From JAWXBM01 sp964602895 (lineage in GTDB: Bacteria; Pseudomonadota; Gammaproteobacteria; Xanthomonadales; SZUA-36): a DNA stretch of 6,890 bases. The translations under genes were made by a program, and so were the position numbers. Position 1 is the stretch's first letter; each line of letters begins with the position of its first letter. Positions 1-4,647 of the stretch are shown here, piece after piece. Where the stretch lies: positions 1 to 6,890 of the forward strand of contig CAZRTG010000185.1 in the NCBI GenBank assembly GCA_964602895.1, written 5' to 3'. The notes below the pieces were generated by a model, which did not search any database, was not told the origin of the DNA, and worked only from the letters and a program-made list of their open reading frames with translations.

Positions 1-37
1 GCAAATTAATTTTAATTAATTTGCCCCGTCCCCTTTA
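1..37. repeat. Palindromic repeat, copy 1 (cut by window start)
   Basis: The core GCAAATTAAT-TTTA-ATTAATTTGC folds into a 10-bp stem with a 4-nt loop, followed by CCCGTCCCCTTTA. These 37 bases are identical to 767-803 and in the same orientation, judged by the loop sequence. The left part of the stem (the AAAGGGGACGGG side) must lie before base 1. G-run palindromes of this general look occur as dispersed REP-like repeats in several proteobacteria, sometimes linked to REP-associated tyrosine transposases. That affiliation is inference from resemblance. Confidence 0.85.
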
Positions 38-42
38 GGGTT

Positions 43-105
43 ATCTTTACTTATTGTGGAAAGGTAAAGATTTTGCTATTCTTTACTGAGTCGCAAATGT
101 AAAGA
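43..105. promoter_or_regulatory. Double inverted-repeat operator, probable VapB/VapBC binding sites
   Basis: Two inverted repeats share the half-site CTTTAC/GTAAAG. The first is ATCTTTAC (43-50) with GTAAAGAT (64-71). The second is TCTTTAC (80-86) with GTAAAGA (99-105). The four 6-bp cores are centred 19, 17 and 18 bp apart. The first pair encloses the -35 box, and the second begins on the -10 box and reaches the ribosome binding site. AbrB-type antitoxins, alone or with their toxin, usually bind such palindromes to repress their own operon. Binding here is inferred. Confidence 0.65.
54..82 (+). promoter_or_regulatory. Promoter of the toxin-antitoxin operon
   Basis: The -35 box is TTGTGG (54-59) and the -10 box is TATTCT (77-82), separated by exactly 17 bp. 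An extended -10 TG sits at 74-75 (TGC before TATTCT). Transcription would start near base 89, about 25 nt before the antitoxin ATG. The boxes are interleaved with inverted-repeat operator arms, as expected for an autoregulated toxin-antitoxin promoter. Confidence 0.65.
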
Positions 106-114
106 GGATGTATC

Positions 115-330
115 ATGCCCAAAGTCAGTGCCAAGCGGCAGATTACGCTACCGGTCAGCCAATGCGAGTCCGTAGGCATTCAACCTGGTGATGAAGTCGA
201 AAGTTTTGTGGCTGACGGTCAAATCACCATCGTCAAGAAGTCCAAAGGTGCTGCAAAAGGATTGCTCAGGAATGTACAACCTGATCAAACCATGACCGAT
301 CAGGAATCCTTGTTAAGCGCTTTGAAATGA
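115..330 (+). CDS. vapB: AbrB/SpoVT-type antitoxin of a VapBC-like module
   Basis: This is a 71-residue protein. Residues 1 to about 45 (MPKVSAKRQITLPVSQC, then GIQPGDEVESFVADGQITI) match the swapped-hairpin AbrB/MazE/SpoVT DNA-binding fold, including the typical R-Q-I-T-L-P strand and the G-x-x-P-G-D-E-V turn. The remaining tail (from about residue 46), ending ESLLSALK, would be the flexible toxin-neutralising segment. The start is supported by AAAGAGGA (101-108) 6 nt before ATG. The stop overlaps the toxin start as ATGA (327-330), implying translational coupling. In the cell it should neutralise the downstream PIN nuclease and repress the operon through the CTTTAC/GTAAAG sites. The symbol reflects the pairing with a PIN toxin; the fold is clearer than the exact subfamily. 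Confidence 0.85.
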   Translation: MPKVSAKRQITLPVSQCESVGIQPGDEVESFVADGQITIVKKSKGAAKGLLRNVQPDQTMTDQESLLSALK

Positions 331-749
331 TCGCAATCGATACCAACGTCCTGTTGCGGTATTTGCTGCAGGACGATCCTGACCAGGCGTCAAAAGCCAA
401 TAAACTGATCAACGGCAAGCAACGCGTGCTGATTACCGACACTGTTCTGGTTGAGACTATATGGACTCTCAAAGGCAAGAAATACCAACAAGAGAAAGCT
501 GCTTTAGTGGCAGTAATACAAGCTTTGTTCAAGGAAACAAATCTTCATTTTGAGAACAACCAGGTAGTTTGGATGGCTCTGAACGATTATCGTAAAGCCA
601 AATCAGTTAAAGGCAAAACCGCCGATTTTTCCGATGCTTTGATCGTCAATAAGGCCAAATCGACAATCAGCGGGAAGGGTGGTGAATTCAACGGTCTCTA
701 TACCTTCGATGCTGCAGCGCTGGCACTTCCTGGAACGAAGGCTCCGTAA
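327..749 (+). CDS. vapC: PIN-domain ribonuclease toxin (VapC type)
   Basis: This 140-residue protein is the usual length for VapC. It opens with MIAIDTNVLLRYLL, where D5 is the first PIN acidic residue. E43 lies in LVETIWTL, D100 and D103 in ADFSDALI, and D128 in YTFD. Together these form the Mg-binding acidic cluster of PIN endoribonucleases, so the active site looks intact. VapC enzymes cut RNA, often initiator tRNA or rRNA; the target here is not visible. The start codon overlaps the antitoxin stop, so it is the second gene of the operon. It ends 5 nt before the left arm of palindrome copy 2, which may terminate the transcript. Confidence 0.9.
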   Translation: MIAIDTNVLLRYLLQDDPDQASKANKLINGKQRVLITDTVLVETIWTLKGKKYQQEKAALVAVIQALFKETNLHFENNQVVWMALNDYRKAKSVKGKTADFSDALIVNKAKSTISGKGGEFNGLYTFDAAALALPGTKAP

Positions 750-754
750 AAGAA

Positions 755-803
755 AAAGGGGACGGGGCAAATTAATTTTAATTAATTTGCCCCGTCCCCT
801 TTA
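755..803. repeat. Palindromic repeat, copy 2; possible bidirectional terminator
   Basis: The arms 755-776 and 781-802 are perfect 22-bp reverse complements around a TTTA loop (777-780). The left arm runs from AAAGGGGACGGGG to ATTAAT, so the outer stem is GC-rich, the inner stem is AT-rich, and both strands end in CTTT. It sits between the convergent toxin and PLD genes, where it could stop transcription from both sides. Bases 767-803 equal 1-37 exactly. Confidence 0.9.
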
Positions 804-819
804 ATTGTCCCCTTTAATT
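794..819. repeat. Exact 13-bp tandem duplication
   Basis: GTCCCCTTTAATT occurs at 794-806 and again at 807-819 with no gap. The first unit is the end of palindrome copy 2. The second reaches into the stop codon (820-818, TAA on the minus strand) of the PLD gene. Confidence 0.85.
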
Positions 820-2215
820 ACAGCCAATACTGGATGGTCCAGCTGAAGAATTCTTTGATTCGGTCGCCTATTGGGCGCTTTTTCCATTCCTCCAGCGAAA
901 CCGCTTCACAGCTGTTCATATCGACCAGGAATTGCGCTTCCATCTGGGCGGCAAAGGATTGGCCGAAAATAATCGCGTTGAGTTCATCGTTATGCAGAAA
1001 GCTGCGATAGTCCAGGTTGCTGGAGCCTACGGTGGACCAGATGCCGTCTATCACCGCGGTTTTGGCGTGCAGTACGGAAAGGGTGCTCTCGTAAATCTTC
1101 ACACCGTGTTTGAGTAGATAGCCATAGCGTGAACGTGAGGCGTTCAGCACCAAATTGGAATCGGAAAAACCGGGCACCATCACGCGCACATCAACGCCCC
1201 GATCGGCCGCCTGGGCCAGCTTTTCCAAAAACGATTTGTCCGGAGCAAAGTAGGCCTGGGTGATCCAGATTTTCTCCTGCGCAACATCCATGGTTTCCAG
1301 ATAGGCATGGTAAATAGGGGATTCCTGCCCATCGCCACCATCAGAATGCAACACGGCGATGACATCCTGACCTTCGTGTGTCGGCTCCGGCAAAGTCAGC
1401 GGAAAATCCTCTGCAGCTCCACCCTGACCCAGCCAGTTGGCTTCAAATATTTCCTCAAAACCTGCTACCGCCGGGCCCCAAACTGCGATGTGTGTGTCAC
1501 GCCAGCCTTCTTTCAGACGATCGAATTTGGGCTTTCCGCCGGAAATGCTGGAATAGGTACTGGAAAAGTTGATGCCTCCGGTAAAGGCCACTTCCCCATC
1601 CACCACCAACAACTTCCGGTGATCACGCACATTGGCATTGAGCGGATTGCCGCCATCAATGGGGTTGATCTTGTGAAACTCGATCAGCTCTATACCGGTT
1701 TCGCGCATAGTCTCAAAGAAATCGGCGCTGCTTTCGAAACTGCCGATGCTGTCGTAAATGATTCTGACCTTCACCCCGTTACGTTGCCGCTCGATCAGCT
1801 TCTCGGCCAACTTCACACCCACTTCATCATCAGCAAAAATATAGGTCTCAAGGTGAATAAAATGCTGCGCGCCATCGATGGCCTCAAACATGGCTTGGTA
1901 AGTCGCCGGGCCATCCACCAGCAAATGAGTGCGATTGTCTTTAAAAAGCGGCGTACTACTGAGTGAGCCGATGATAGAGAGCAGTTCTCCAAACGCGACC
2001 GGGTCTTCGGTCTGATCCGAAATCTTGTCCATCGTTTTTTCGGCCTGGGTGTGGGTAACCACACCAGAACCACCGGAAACCTGTGGCGTAATGTCTGAAT
2101 CAATTTGCGGAGCGGTGGAGACACAACCCGCCATGCCGGTGATCAGAACAGCCGCGAGCAGGCGAATCAAGCGCCTTTGTATGCTGTGACACGGGTCGGA
2201 TAGTCGAGTCTGCAC
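818..2215 (-). CDS. Cardiolipin synthase / phospholipase D family lipoprotein
   Basis: This 465-residue protein carries two HKD motifs: H199-x-K201-x4-D206 (HRKLLVVD), followed by TGGINFSS, and H383-x-K385-x4-D390 (HAKTAVID), followed by GSSN (397-400). This is the two-site signature of PLD-superfamily phosphatidyltransferases. Segments such as HLETYIFADDEVG and NGVKVRIIYDSIGS resemble cardiolipin synthases. That enzyme class joins phosphatidyl groups to make cardiolipin, but a phospholipase or other transferase is possible. The N-terminus is a lipoprotein signal: RR (14-15), a hydrophobic stretch and lipobox MAGC with C31. Residue +2 is Val rather than Asp, which fits sorting to the outer membrane. 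The two N-terminal membrane helices of ClsA-type enzymes are absent. The start is GTG: it has a Shine-Dalgarno sequence, an in-frame TGA lies seven codons upstream, and no later start keeps the signal. It probably shares an operon with the upstream secreted protein (71-nt gap). Confidence 0.85.
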   Translation of the reverse strand: MQTRLSDPCHSIQRRLIRLLAAVLITGMAGCVSTAPQIDSDITPQVSGGSGVVTHTQAEKTMDKISDQTEDPVAFGELLSIIGSLSSTPLFKDNRTHLLVDGPATYQAMFEAIDGAQHFIHLETYIFADDEVGVKLAEKLIERQRNGVKVRIIYDSIGSFESSADFFETMRETGIELIEFHKINPIDGGNPLNANVRDHRKLLVVDGEVAFTGGINFSSTYSSISGGKPKFDRLKEGWRDTHIAVWGPAVAGFEEIFEANWLGQGGAAEDFPLTLPEPTHEGQDVIAVLHSDGGDGQESPIYHAYLETMDVAQEKIWITQAYFAPDKSFLEKLAQAADRGVDVRVMVPGFSDSNLVLNASRSRYGYLLKHGVKIYESTLSVLHAKTAVIDGIWSTVGSSNLDYRSFLHNDELNAIIFGQSFAAQMEAQFLVDMNSCEAVSLEEWKKRPIGDRIKEFFSWTIQYWL

Positions 2216-2223
2216 GCTGGTCT

Positions 2224-2229
2224 CTCCCC
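2224..2229 (-). promoter_or_regulatory. Ribosome binding site fixing the GTG start of the PLD gene
   Basis: On the minus strand GGGGAG lies 8 nt before the GTG at 2215-2213. It supports GTG as the start, since no ATG exists near the signal peptide. Confidence 0.6.
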
Positions 2230-2286
2230 AAGGTCAAATCCCTGTTGATGAACTGATTAATAGCAGATGGAGCGGTGCGACACCTC

Positions 2287-2787
2287 CTAGCGAGTGGATG
2301 CACCCCGGGCCAGCGAAACCTGCTTCTTTGCCAGCCAGAACAACGCGGCAGCTTCGTCGTTGGAGACGATTTCCGAATCAACGTACAGCGTGTAGTCGGC
2401 GTGGCGGTCTCTGCGATTCAACATGATGGTGACATCCGGCTGGGTCACGAACTTGGCAACAAACAGCGTGGTGGCACGGTAGCGGGTTGAGGAACGGCAG
2501 ATGGCAAAATCCGGGCTCACCAAACCATCGGCCAAAACCAGGTCGGCCAGGCCCGGGTCGCTGACCAGACGTATCCGCAAGTCCGGCTCGACTTCGTATT
2601 CGCTGACCATGATTTTGTAATTGGCCTGTAACAGGGTCTGATCGAAATGAATGGCGTTAACGGCATCCCCGGTACAGCTCGCCTCTGCGGAAATGCGGGT
2701 TTGCGATTCAACCGACGGACTGAACATAAGTGCCAGCGCAGCGAACAACGGCAGTATCACGCTGGTTCTGAAGAATGTAGCGATCAT
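2287..2787 (-). CDS. Secreted protein of unknown family
   Basis: I do not recognise this 166-residue protein. It begins with a clear Sec signal: R7, a hydrophobic core TSVILPLFAALALMF (residues 8-22) and a plausible signal peptidase I site after V-E-S (residue 28). No lipobox or further membrane segment is seen. The mature part has two cysteines, C38 and C97, which could form a disulfide in the periplasm. It ends in a lysine/arginine-containing tail. The ATG is preceded by an excellent Shine-Dalgarno sequence, AGGAGGTGA (2797-2789), although the 4-nt spacing after AGGAGG is short. The PLD lipoprotein gene follows on the same strand after 71 nt, so a shared envelope role is possible but unproven. 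Coding confidence rests on the signal peptide, the ribosome binding site and the tight fit between neighbours. Confidence 0.7.
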   Translation of the reverse strand: MIATFFRTSVILPLFAALALMFSPSVESQTRISAEASCTGDAVNAIHFDQTLLQANYKIMVSEYEVEPDLRIRLVSDPGLADLVLADGLVSPDFAICRSSTRYRATTLFVAKFVTQPDVTIMLNRRDRHADYTLYVDSEIVSNDEAAALFWLAKKQVSLARGASTR

Positions 2788-2788
2788 A

Positions 2789-2797
2789 TCACCTCCT
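2789..2797 (-). promoter_or_regulatory. Strong ribosome binding site of the secreted protein
   Basis: AGGAGGTGA on the minus strand is a near-complete match to the 16S rRNA 3' end. It lies directly upstream of the ATG at 2787-2785. Confidence 0.75.
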
Positions 2798-2841
2798 GAC
2801 GGTCTGTCTGATTTGTTTCAGCCGCAATCTACATGCGAATT

Positions 2842-2897
2842 CCTGAACCTGACCTGAGCCCACCCTGAGCTTGGCCCTGAACCTGTCCCTGAACCTG
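2842..2897. repeat. Five imperfect tandem repeats of 11-12 bp
   Basis: Units of the form CCTGARCYYR begin at 2842, 2853, 2864, 2876 and 2888. Units 1, 4 and 5 share the exact core CCTGAACCTG; units 2 and 3 read CCTGAGCCCA and CCTGAGCTTG. The last two units are exact 12-mers, CCCTGAACCTGT. The array lies 5 nt beyond the stop of the kinase gene and upstream of the secreted-protein gene. Confidence 0.8.
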
Positions 2898-2902
2898 TCG
2901 GC

Positions 2903-3760
2903 TCAATCCCTTTCCGCGGCCTCTTCACGACCCAACTGGCGACGGATGGCTTCCTCGCGGGCATCTTCAATCGACAGCAGCACGTTATCGACATCTGCCG
3001 AGTGCTCGTCAAATGCAAATTTTCCGGTCAGCACGCTATCGACCTTCAATTTTCCCTGCTGGTACAACGCCCACATCTCTTCACCAAAACAGGTGTCCGA
3101 AAGTTCCGGCGCAAAACGCGCCAGACTGTCCCGGATATTGTGCACATCGCGCAATAACAGGGCACGTGCCGCATTGTTTCCGGATGCACTGACCACCTGC
3201 GGCAAGTCAATGATCACCGGGCCGTCGGCAGAGAGCAATACATTGTATTCCGACAAATCGCCATGAATCATGCCCAGGCAGAGCATGCGCACCACATCGC
3301 CGATCAAGCTGGCATGGCAGTCACGCGCCTCTGCTGCGGTGAGCTCAACCTCACCCAGCCGCGGAGCACTATGACCGGCAGCGTCGGTAACCAGTTCCAT
3401 CAACAACACCCCGTGAAAATAGCCCTGCGGCCTGGGTACGCGCACGCCAGCCTCATCCAGCAGGTACAAAGCGTCTGCTTCAGCAGTTTTCCAGGCTGCT
3501 TCCATTTCTTCGCGGCCAAACCTGGTAGCCTTGTTCATCGCCCTGGCCTGCCGGCTGCCACGCGTTTTGCGACCTTCCTGGTATTGCACGCGGCTTTGGA
3601 AGCTGCGCTGTTCCTTGTCTTTGTACACCTTGGCACACAGCACCTCATCGCCTCGACGCACCACGTATACGGAAGCTTCCTTGCCGCTTTTGAGCGAGCG
3701 CACGACGTCATCGATGATGCCATCTTCAATAAGGGGCTGCAGGCCCTTGGGGATTTTCAT
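2903..3760 (-). CDS. RIO1-family protein kinase/ATPase
   Basis: This 285-residue protein carries the full set of RIO kinase motifs. There is a nucleotide-binding loop SGKEASVYV (25-33), catalytic Lys K44 in CAKVYK, catalytic loop IHGDLSEYN (165-173) with D168 and N173, and metal-binding D185 in IIDLPQ. RIO kinases lack the activation and substrate-binding segments of classical kinases. In archaea and eukaryotes they act as switch ATPases in small-subunit ribosome maturation, but the bacterial role is poorly known. All catalytic residues are present, so it should bind and hydrolyse ATP. The N-terminus MKIPKGLQPLIEDGIID matches how bacterial homologues begin, as I recall them, so the ATG at 3760 is favoured although no Shine-Dalgarno sequence is visible before it. 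The tail (about 262-285) is charged (EDAREEAIRRQ, then EEAAERD). It is transcribed alone or leads the two envelope genes after a 115-nt gap. Confidence 0.92.
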   Translation of the reverse strand: MKIPKGLQPLIEDGIIDDVVRSLKSGKEASVYVVRRGDEVLCAKVYKDKEQRSFQSRVQYQEGRKTRGSRQARAMNKATRFGREEMEAAWKTAEADALYLLDEAGVRVPRPQGYFHGVLLMELVTDAAGHSAPRLGEVELTAAEARDCHASLIGDVVRMLCLGMIHGDLSEYNVLLSADGPVIIDLPQVVSASGNNAARALLLRDVHNIRDSLARFAPELSDTCFGEEMWALYQQGKLKVDSVLTGKFAFDEHSADVDNVLLSIEDAREEAIRRQLGREEAAERD

Positions 3761-3793
3761 TCAGTACCGGAGGTTGCTTGAGGTGGAGCCGCC

Positions 3794-3822
3794 ATTATCG
3801 GCCATTTCCGGAACCTTATCAT
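3794..3822 (-). promoter_or_regulatory. Candidate promoter of the RIO1-family kinase
   Basis: On the minus strand, -35 ATGATA (3822-3817) and -10 GATAAT (3799-3794) are separated by 17 bp. This predicts a start near 3787 and a leader of roughly 27 nt. The -10 box is good (5 of 6); the -35 box matches 4 of 6. Confidence 0.4.
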
Positions 3823-3866
3823 GCTGCAGTGTCGGGCACTCGAACACAGCAGATGATCCGCTACTT

Positions 3867-3897
3867 AAAGAAACTCTGATTTATTCAGAGTTTCTTT
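3867..3897. repeat. Hairpin A, 13-bp perfect stem
   Basis: AAAGAAACTCTGA (3867-3879) pairs with TCAGAGTTTCTTT (3885-3897) around the loop TTTAT. A second small stem, TTGGCACA (3896-3903) with TGTGCCAA (3908-3915) around GGGA, begins at its right edge. Confidence 0.85.
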
Positions 3898-3916
3898 GGC
3901 ACAGGGATGTGCCAAC

Positions 3917-3945
3917 ATTTTCAATGATTGTAAATCATTGAAAAT
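3917..3945. repeat. Hairpin B, 13-bp perfect stem
   Basis: ATTTTCAATGATT (3917-3929) and AATCATTGAAAAT (3933-3945) are perfect reverse complements around a 3-nt GTA loop. Confidence 0.85.
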
Positions 3946-3948
3946 TAA

Positions 3949-3978
3949 GCCAAACAAAAACCACGCTTTTTGTTTGGC
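3949..3978. repeat. Hairpin C, 12-bp perfect stem
   Basis: GCCAAACAAAAA (3949-3960) pairs with TTTTTGTTTGGC (3967-3978) around CCACGC. The right arm carries a five-T run, but within the stem rather than after it, so this is not a standard terminator. Confidence 0.85.
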
Positions 3979-3980
3979 GT

Positions 3981-4013
3981 GCTCTGAGAATTCATGAATG
4001 AATTATTCAGAGC
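3981..4013. repeat. Hairpin D, interrupted stem at the right end of the element
   Basis: GCTCTGA (3981-3987) pairs with TCAGAGC (4007-4013), and AATTCAT (3989-3995) pairs with ATGAATT (3998-4004). The two stems are separated by a 1-by-2 internal loop. The 10-mer TTATTCAGAG at 4003-4012 is also present in hairpin A (3881-3890). Confidence 0.8.
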
Positions 4014-4079
4014 CTCCTTAATTCCGGCCGTTCTGCTACAGTGCATTCATCAACCGAAACTCTTCAGATTAACCATTGC

Positions 4080-4085
4080 GAGGAA
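4080..4085 (+). promoter_or_regulatory. Ribosome binding site fixing the DUF1993 start
   Basis: GAGGAA lies 4 nt before the ATG at 4090. It favours this start over an in-frame ATG at 3994, which lies inside the palindromic element and would add 32 residues unlike the family. Confidence 0.65.
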
Positions 4086-4089
4086 TTCC

Positions 4090-4629
4090 ATGTCCCAATC
4101 TCAACCCTCCAGCGCTACGGCGCCCATTTCCATGTATCACGCCAGTGTTCCCGTCTTCAGGCAAATGCTGCTGGCCTTGAGTGGTGTGCTGGACAAGGCA
4201 GAAGCACACTTTGAAGCCAAAAAAGTAAGCCCGGACGTGTTGCTGCAAAGCCGCCTTGCGCTCGACATGCTGCCTTTGGTGCGGCAGGTACAGATTGCCT
4301 GTGATTTTGCCAGAAGTGTCCCCAGCCGTTTAACCCAGGCTGAAGTTCCAGCCTATGACGAAAACGAGCAGGATATTGCCGGACTGCAAAAGCGCATCGC
4401 CAGCACCGTCGCTTTTCTTGACGGCATGAAAGAGGCGCAGTTTGAAGGCAGCGAAGCGCAGGAAATTGTTTTACGCCCCGGAACGCCTAAAGAAAGAAAA
4501 CTCACAGGCCGGGCCTATGTGTTGTCCTACGGCCTGCCGCAGTTTTTCTTTCATATCACCACCGCCTATAACGTGCTGCGACACCACGGTGTAGAAATCG
4601 GCAAAATGGATTATCTGGGCAGTTTCTAA
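4090..4629 (+). CDS. DUF1993 family protein
   Basis: This 179-residue protein from the ATG at 4090 matches the DUF1993 family as I know it. It has the opening MYHASVPVFRQMLLALSGVLDKAEAH, then SRLALDMLPLVRQVQIACDFA, and the closing region PQFFFHITTAYNVLRHHGVEIGKMDYLG. The family is a small all-helical cytoplasmic protein thought to resemble DinB-fold proteins. No reaction is established, and I assign none. Length and both ends look complete. Upstream lies the MITE-like element, which may have displaced or supplied promoter sequence; no clear -35/-10 pair was found between 4022 and 4079. It converges with sbcC, leaving only 7 nt between stop codons. Confidence 0.88.
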   Translation: MSQSQPSSATAPISMYHASVPVFRQMLLALSGVLDKAEAHFEAKKVSPDVLLQSRLALDMLPLVRQVQIACDFARSVPSRLTQAEVPAYDENEQDIAGLQKRIASTVAFLDGMKEAQFEGSEAQEIVLRPGTPKERKLTGRAYVLSYGLPQFFFHITTAYNVLRHHGVEIGKMDYLGSF

Positions 4630-4647
4630 AAGCTGGCTAGCCGGCTT
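4630..4647. terminator. Weak hairpin between convergent stops
   Basis: In the plus-strand RNA, AAGCTGG (4630-4636) pairs with CCGGCTT (4641-4647), including one U-G pair, around the loop CTAG. There is no U-run after it on the plus strand, and on the minus strand one pair is lost. Function as a terminator is doubtful. Confidence 0.25.

Larger units (their letters stand above)
3865..4021. mobile_element. MITE-like palindromic element, 157 bp with TTAA ends
   Basis: The left end (3865-3887) and the reverse complement of the right end (4021-3999) agree at 18 of 23 bases. They share TTAA at the tip, the block CTCTGA, and ATTCA further in. TTAA at each outer edge could be a target duplication or part of the ends. 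There is no room for a transposase, so it would be non-autonomous. Each end also folds on itself, and two more strong hairpins fill the middle. It sits between the divergent kinase and DUF1993 genes. The parent transposon family is not identified, and a REP/BIME-type repeat is the main alternative. Confidence 0.55.

Noticed and set aside
1307..1966. 219-codon plus-strand open frame antisense to the PLD gene
   Set aside because: It lies wholly inside a gene with intact HKD motifs on the other strand, has no ribosome binding site I could see, and its translation resembles no protein I know.
2281..2288. Perfect Shine-Dalgarno-like AGGAGGTG on the minus strand, overlapping the stop of the secreted protein
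   Set aside because: No start codon with a meaningful open frame follows at usable spacing, and the PLD GTG is 65 nt away with its own site. It is probably coincidental or a remnant.
2100..2381. 93-codon minus-strand frame spanning the gap between the secreted protein and the PLD gene
   Set aside because: It overlaps both real genes out of frame, is Arg/Ser-rich and low in recognisable features, and has no supporting ribosome binding site.
3867..3978. CRISPR-like or rho-independent terminator reading of the hairpin cluster
   Set aside because: The stems differ in sequence, there are no regular spacers, and no T-run follows a GC-rich stem. The flanking genes diverge from this region, so neither gene ends here.
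3994..4089. N-terminal extension of the DUF1993 protein from ATG 3994
   Set aside because: The extra 32 codons begin inside hairpin D of the palindromic element and do not resemble the family. The ATG at 4090 has a good ribosome binding site and family-like sequence.
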